This document shows, piece after piece, positions 35,301 to 64,000 of a stretch of 64,000 bases of DNA (within the stretch, counting starts at the first letter, position 1; every line of letters starts with the position of its first letter). The notes below the pieces were generated by a model. It saw only the letters and a list, made by a program, of their open reading frames with translations. It searched no databases and was not told the DNA's origin. The position numbers and the translations under genes were made by a program. This DNA is from Prunella strophiata (taxonomy: Eukaryota; Chordata; Aves; Passeriformes; Prunellidae). The DNA lies in the NCBI GenBank assembly GCA_036583965.1, contig JAZBQD010000001.1, positions 26,198,597-26,262,596 on the forward strand, in the 5' to 3' direction.

Positions 35301-35442
35301 GCAATGATGCTACAGTTACCTTTGTTTTTTTCTCTTTTAAAAGCACTTGACTGAAGTCTACAAAGTTGCTGAAACTGGTGAAAAAGCTGTAAAAAATGTA
35401 GCAAACCAAGCAACTTCATGGGGCAAAAGCTTTGGACAATAA
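32235..35442 (+). CDS. ADIRF-like paralogue (72 aa in the preferred splice model)
   Basis: A second ADIRF-family gene with the same plan: TATA promoter, three exons, phase-1 introns and a 63-nt exon 2. Exon 1 is 32235-32304, exon 2 is 35135-35197, and exon 3 in the preferred model is 35357-35442. The protein opens MFGIGKKLAGEAVQQ and closes ATSWGKSFGQ. It falls into 11-mers in the same register as ADIRF, for instance VQQATEQAKAA and GEKAVKNVANQ. The oddity is exon 3. The first AG after the pyrimidine tract (35342-35343) reads Ala-Leu-Asp and then a stop, giving 47 aa. The next AG (35355-35356) restores the frame and the 11-mer pattern. A weaker donor at 35203 combined with the first AG is also in frame. 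The locus may therefore be intact with a shifted acceptor, affected by a one-base sequence error, or a recent pseudogene. Function is unknown beyond family membership. Confidence 0.85.
32305..35134 (+). other. ADIRF-like intron 1
   Basis: A 2.8-kb GT-AG intron, acceptor cctcttaactgcag. I see no transposon, RNA gene or coding exon in it. Confidence 0.85.
35135..35197 (+). CDS. ADIRF-like exon 2
   Basis: 63 nt with phase 1 on both sides, encoding VDTVNQTVQQATEQAKAAGQK. The donor CAGAAAG|GTACGG matches the CAGAAAG|GTAGGA donor of ADIRF exon 2. Size, phase and the GQK end make the paralogy clear. Confidence 0.92.
35357..35442 (+). CDS. ADIRF-like exon 3 (acceptor uncertain)
   Basis: The preferred acceptor is the AG at 35355-35356. 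It joins exon 2 in phase 1 to give VYKVAETGEKAVKN, then VANQATSWGKSFGQ, then TAA. GEKAVKNVANQ aligns with ADIRF residues 50-60 without gaps. The upstream AG at 35342-35343 is nearer the pyrimidine tract and would normally be met first by the spliceosome, but it leads to a stop after three codons. Confidence 0.65.
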
Positions 35443-35502
35443 AGATCAAAATGTATCACCACTGAAATTTTTGTAAACAAGTTGCTACTACATATACTCT
35501 TA

Positions 35503-35508
35503 AATAAA
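35503..35508 (+). terminator. ADIRF-like polyadenylation signal AATAAA
   Basis: AATAAA lies 60 nt after the stop codon, with T-rich sequence about 40 nt further (gtattcttttggtt). The 3' UTR is therefore very short, against about 450 nt in ADIRF. Confidence 0.75.
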
Positions 35509-35664
35509 GACAATACTTACGCTCTACCTGGCTTGCATGTATTCTTTTGGTTACACATATAAAAACACATTTACAATCACTGGTCTTACAAAGTGGATTA
35601 CAAAGACTGGATTACTGCACAGAGCAGGCAGCTAGAGCTGTGCCAAGCTACTAATGCAAAGATG

Positions 35665-35758
35665 GTTTTTGGTTTGTTGTTGGGTTTTTGGGTTTGTGGT
35701 GGTTTTTTTTGTTTTGTTTTTTTGTTTTGTTTTGTTTTGGTTTTTTTTTTTTTTTTTT
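35665..35758. repeat. T-rich/G-T low-complexity tract
   Basis: About 94 bp of runs of T broken by G or GG, ending in T18. It is simple sequence. The frames of 60-62 codons read through it are meaningless. Confidence 0.9.
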
Positions 35759-38069
35759 GGTGGGGTAAGGGCTGGCTTTAAGTGGGCAGCATGTAAAGTC
35801 AAGCACTTGAGAGCTGGTCTCCCATTTTGTCACTGAGCCTAAATCCTGATTGTGTGTGTGGGTACAAGTCTCACAAGCTGAGCATCCAACAGCCCTCTCC
35901 AGACAAGGTAAGATTGTGCCTCTCTGACTGTGTTTGTTCTTCTGTTCCCATTGGTAAAATCAGTTAGCTCCTGTGCTGAGGAAGGCTGAATGTGTCTGAG
36001 GTGCATGTGAGCCCTGTACAGCAGCTCTGTGAGACTCAGAGCCAATGCCAGCAGCAGGAGGTTGCACTGCTGCCAGCAGAGCCCTTGGCTGCAGTACCTG
36101 CTTAGTGCTGAGCTGGGTCACTGGGGCCACTCCAGCAGCTCTGCACAGCACAGGCACAACAGGCAGCTGAAAGAATCAGAGCCAGGTAATTCTGAGTAAT
36201 GCATCAACTACCAGAAAAAAGCCTCAAAAACCAGAAACACTGTTGTGCATATGAACTTAGAATGATCTTAGAATATGATATTACAGACTTCTCAATTAGT
36301 AACAGAATAATTTAGAGGTTACTTACCCAGCATCTTGAAATCACAGCAAGAATTTCCATTAGCTGTAACACTTCTTCCTGATGGTGACAGCTGACACCAA
36401 TGAACAAGAGGTGTAGTACTGAGTTCTTTGCTGGGACAAAAACATGATTGTTCTGCTTGCTCTTCTGTATAACAGAAACATTTTGCATTTAATAGTTTGC
36501 AGGTGGCATGTGACCCTGAACATGGTGGTTGTCATCCTCATGGGATTCACTTGCAGCTTTAGAGTACTTGCTGAGCTGCTATTCAAAACAAGCTATGCAC
36601 CTAAGCAGTATTAAGTGCTGAATGAGAGCCTGCAAACACCCAGTAAGGATGTGCTTTGCTCTGTGTAGTAGGTGTGGTCCAGAGCAGTTATAAATCTGTG
36701 TTCTGATCTAACTTCAGGCCCTGACTGGCTCCCTGCCAAACAGTACAGCAAGTTTCTTAGTAAATGTCTAGTGGTAATAAGTGAATACAAGCAGTGATAA
36801 GGTTATTAGCTGGCAGATAAGACTCATGTGTGTGTATGTACATTATATGTAAGGAGAGTCCAGCACCTAACTGAAGTTATAGTAAAAAACGCCCTGGTAT
36901 TTATAACATGCATCCCAGAGAGTGATTGCTTTCCTCAACTGTGGCTTGGGCTGGGAAAAGGCTAGAGCTGCTTTGTACCCAAACCTCTGAAATCACATTA
37001 ACTCATAGAAACTGTACAAGATTTTGCTACTTTCTTCTCTCTGTTGTTGTTGCTGGGTGTTGAGAGGTATGTGGACAAAATGTGATAAGGGACATGGGAC
37101 TCTATTTTTTTTGTTTTCCCTTAACTGTCTTAACATTAGGAGTGAGGCCAACAATGCTCAGAACTGGTGTGAGATTATTTCAGAGCAGGCTATCACAAGA
37201 AGTCTGGGATCACTGATAAGGATTTGGTTCTTGTGTTTAGCTACAAAGGGCAAATCAGCTGATGTGCTCTCAAGTCAGCCTCCAAGCATTTGTCTCCTCA
37301 AGAATCTCAACTCTTTGGTTGAAAGTACCTTACGTTGTTGTAACACCCACCCTTGCATGTGCTTGGATTCGTGTCTCTAACACTGATAGTGTTTAACAAG
37401 AGGTCAGTAACTGCTGCAATCAAGCTGCTGAGTAGAGATCCAGTGAACCTTAAGGGCTCATCTCTGGGTTTAGTAAAATCATGCCAGGTGTTAGGTCTGC
37501 TTTTTTCCCCCAAGATATCCCTGGAAAAGAAGTGGTAAGGTGTGTGTACACATGAATAGAGGATGCTAATGTACCAGGGGATACAGGCATGGTGCAGGCT
37601 TTTGCTTTTTTCCCCCTTCCAAGTTGGTAGGAGGTAGGAGATATCCCAGTTAGCTATCCATGCCATCTTTCTGTATGCTCCAGCACTGAAAGAGTCCAAT
37701 TTTTTAAGTTTGCCCAGCCGAACTAAGGCTGCTTTACTAGCTATAGAGGAAATTAAGCAGGGGAAGGGAGAACAAAAGTAAGAGTTTTGCTTTAAATGAA
37801 TTTGCTGCCAGATAATGCAACACTGCTTTTAAGATTATTTCCATTTTTTGTAATACAACTGTTTATTAGTGAGCTTTTAGCCTCCAAGTTTTGGTACAAT
37901 TTGTTAGAGCTGAACTGTTAAAATCATAATTTTGTTTTACTTTATAATGGTTTATGTAAAAATGGCACTGAAGAATATGATCCAGGATACAGATCTTTTG
38001 TTTAGAGATCCATACCTTGATCACAGTAATTCTCAAGCTCTAAGGGTTCATGGTTTTTGAAATAGTATC

Positions 38070-38070
<1 letters not shown>

Positions 38071-38112
<42 letters not shown>
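38071..38112. repeat. (TG)n(TA)n microsatellite
   Basis: GT repeats running directly into about 14 TA units with one interruption. A compound dinucleotide microsatellite, likely to vary in length between individuals. Confidence 0.92.
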
Positions 38113-38689
38113 GCTGCACTTATTTTATCTGTAGTACTTTTGCAACCCTAGATGCCAGCATATATCATGGAGTAAGCTACCAATTAAATGCCTCACACAG
38201 GTTTATTGCTCCATGCTAGCTACTAAATAGTTCTTCACACAAATTTTAGAGGATAAGCTAAAAAGACCTGAAATTATTTACTGAGTATATGCAACTTCAA
38301 AATCTTGCTGACAGGCAAGTTCAAGAGACAAAGATGTGTAGTGAGCCCCTAAAGATAATTCAGGGACAGTATCTTAGTAGTGGTCAGGTAACAAACTGAC
38401 ATGTGTGCTGTGAAGAGCTGCAGATTGTAGCTACAGAAAGCTATTGCATGAAATAGAAAACAGTAATACACCAGCATAGTTGGTTTGGAAAGGTCAACTT
38501 TTTTTTTAATAACTGCTCTCTCTCCAGGTTATGTCATGCAGTTACAAAGTAGTTAGGAAAAAAAAGCATGAGTTTCTGGGAGGGACTAATTGTCTTTTTA
38601 AAAAAAACATTCATATTCATTACATAAATAACATCTGGCACTTCAAGGGGACTCCAAGGGACAAAAGCCTTACACTTCAAAAACTGTGC

Positions 38690-39719
38690 TTGATCCAATA
38701 TTTTATTGAGGTCCATTTTGTTGTACTTTACGTTCAAAACTTTCAAGACCTCCTGATGACAAAAAAAAAAAGGCTGTGTGTGTTAAGACAGTGAATTAAG
38801 TTTATAGCAGCATTCTAACTCCTCTGTGGTTTGGCCAATGATTTCTGGGTTCAGTTTCACTCTAGTTGTTCACTGAGGCCGTATCTAATTTTCAGAAAGC
38901 CTCTGAAAGGAAAAGACTGAAAAAGAATTCCAAAAAAACTAAGTATGATTGCTTACCAAATTCAGAATATCCCTTTCTTTAAAAAAAGGAAACAACCTAT
39001 AGTCAGAATAGTTATGTAGATACTTGATTAAAAACATAACTAGAGTTGCTCAATAGTTTCAGCTTATAAAAATATTAGTCTGTCAGCTACAAACGTCATG
39101 ATGATAGTCAAACTAGCTTGAACAAGCAAGGAAAGGCAGTCCTGTAACAGTAGCACAGTTAAAGAAAAAAATATTGCCTTAAGAGAATCAGGCCTGAAGC
39201 TTTACTACAAATAAAAACTAGACTCCTATCAAAGTTAATCCCTGCTGGAGGCCCATTCTTCCTTTGACAATGCCACAGCATTGATCATACAAGGCCTTAC
39301 TGAAAGTGCTGAAGCCAAAATTATGTCATTAAACAAAAGTGCATGAAGTAATAATGAGCTAAGTGCTCATATAGTACAGTATCTGATCTGAAGTCTGAGA
39401 AGTGGCTCAGGTGGTAAGACCACTCTTTCATACATAAAATGTACCATTTTGTTTTGTAGGCGAAACACCCAGAATGGCCCCCACAAGTGCAGATGAACTG
39501 TTATCTTCAGATACATACTTGTATACAATTTCCTAATCCATGGATTTTTATTGTAAAAAAGACTAGTTTGGAACTGAAACTAATTGAGAATAGAATCCAC
39601 TATAATGTCAGAAGAAAAGAAAATTTTGTGGTTACATGTAAACTTGTGATAAGCTTTCTCAAGAAGAGGGTACATTAACAGCGAGGGGTGGGATACAACA
39701 AGGAGCGGTCATGGCCTGT
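38690..39719 (-). other. GLUD1: GLUD1 3' UTR (inferred extent)
   Basis: Sequence after the GLUD1 stop on the minus strand, taken to the main AATAAA candidate. No coding exon is seen here. A nearer AATAAA at 39547-39552 could make a shorter alternative form. Confidence 0.55.
38702..38707 (-). terminator. GLUD1: GLUD1 polyadenylation signal (main candidate)
   Basis: TTTATT on the + strand is AATAAA on the minus strand, 1.0 kb after the GLUD1 stop. That gives a 3' UTR close to the length usual for vertebrate GLUD1. Other candidates lie at 39547-39552 (short 3' UTR), 38202-38207 and 37862-37867. Confidence 0.5.

Positions 39720-64000
<24,281 letters not shown>

Larger units (their letters stand above)
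35530..38700. other. intergenic region between convergent ADIRF-like and GLUD1
   Basis: About 3.2 kb between the poly(A) signals of two converging genes. It contains the T-rich tract at 35665 and a TG/TA microsatellite at 38071. I see no exon or RNA gene. Confidence 0.75.

Noticed and set aside
32235..35442. Calling the second ADIRF-type gene a definite pseudogene
   Set aside because: The promoter, start context, exon 1, exon 2, conserved downstream frame and poly(A) signal are all intact, and one plausible acceptor restores the frame. The evidence does not decide it.

Overview
The window looks like a piece of an avian autosome. A crocodilian or turtle is possible but less likely. The evidence is spliced vertebrate genes with GT-AG introns, a diverged CR1 LINE fragment of the kind common in birds, compact introns and intergenic gaps, and the gene order SNCG - ADIRF - GLUD1, which is the order on human 10q23. 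Most long open frames here are chance frames. The real coding sequence is in short exons, rebuilt from splice signals, phase continuity and family knowledge.

Layout. Positions 1-13.7 kb (+ strand) hold exons 2-5 of gamma-synuclein (SNCG), exon 1 being off the left edge. About 20.77-23.98 kb (+) holds a complete three-exon ADIRF gene (76 aa) with a TATA box and a poly(A) signal. Positions 24.40-26.94 kb are an 11-bp minisatellite of about 2.5 kb, with no stop codon over long stretches in all three forward frames. A dense CpG island lies at 29.64-29.88 kb with no gene attached to it. About 32.14-35.53 kb (+) holds a second ADIRF-type gene with the same three-exon architecture, but the junction of its last exon is ambiguous. 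Positions 38.7-64 kb (- strand) hold the 3' UTR, coding exons 13 to 2 and much of intron 1 of mitochondrial glutamate dehydrogenase (GLUD1). Its exon 1 and promoter lie beyond the right edge.

How the genes relate. GLUD1 is an independent metabolic enzyme, transcribed convergently towards the other three. SNCG and the two ADIRF-type genes lie in tandem on the + strand. All three encode small proteins built from 11-residue amphipathic-helix units, and the ADIRF proteins can be cut into consecutive 11-mers in the same register as the synuclein KTKEGV repeat. The ADIRF pair is clearly a tandem duplication: exon 2 is 63 nt with phase 1 on both sides in each, and both have a TATA promoter about 90-100 bp upstream of the start. 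A deeper relationship to the neighbouring synuclein is a hypothesis from this reading.

The points most worth a second look are the 11-mer similarity across the cluster, the possibly frame-broken or re-spliced last exon of the second ADIRF gene, the all-frames-open minisatellite, the orphan CpG island, and an 18-bp hairpin in GLUD1 intron 6.
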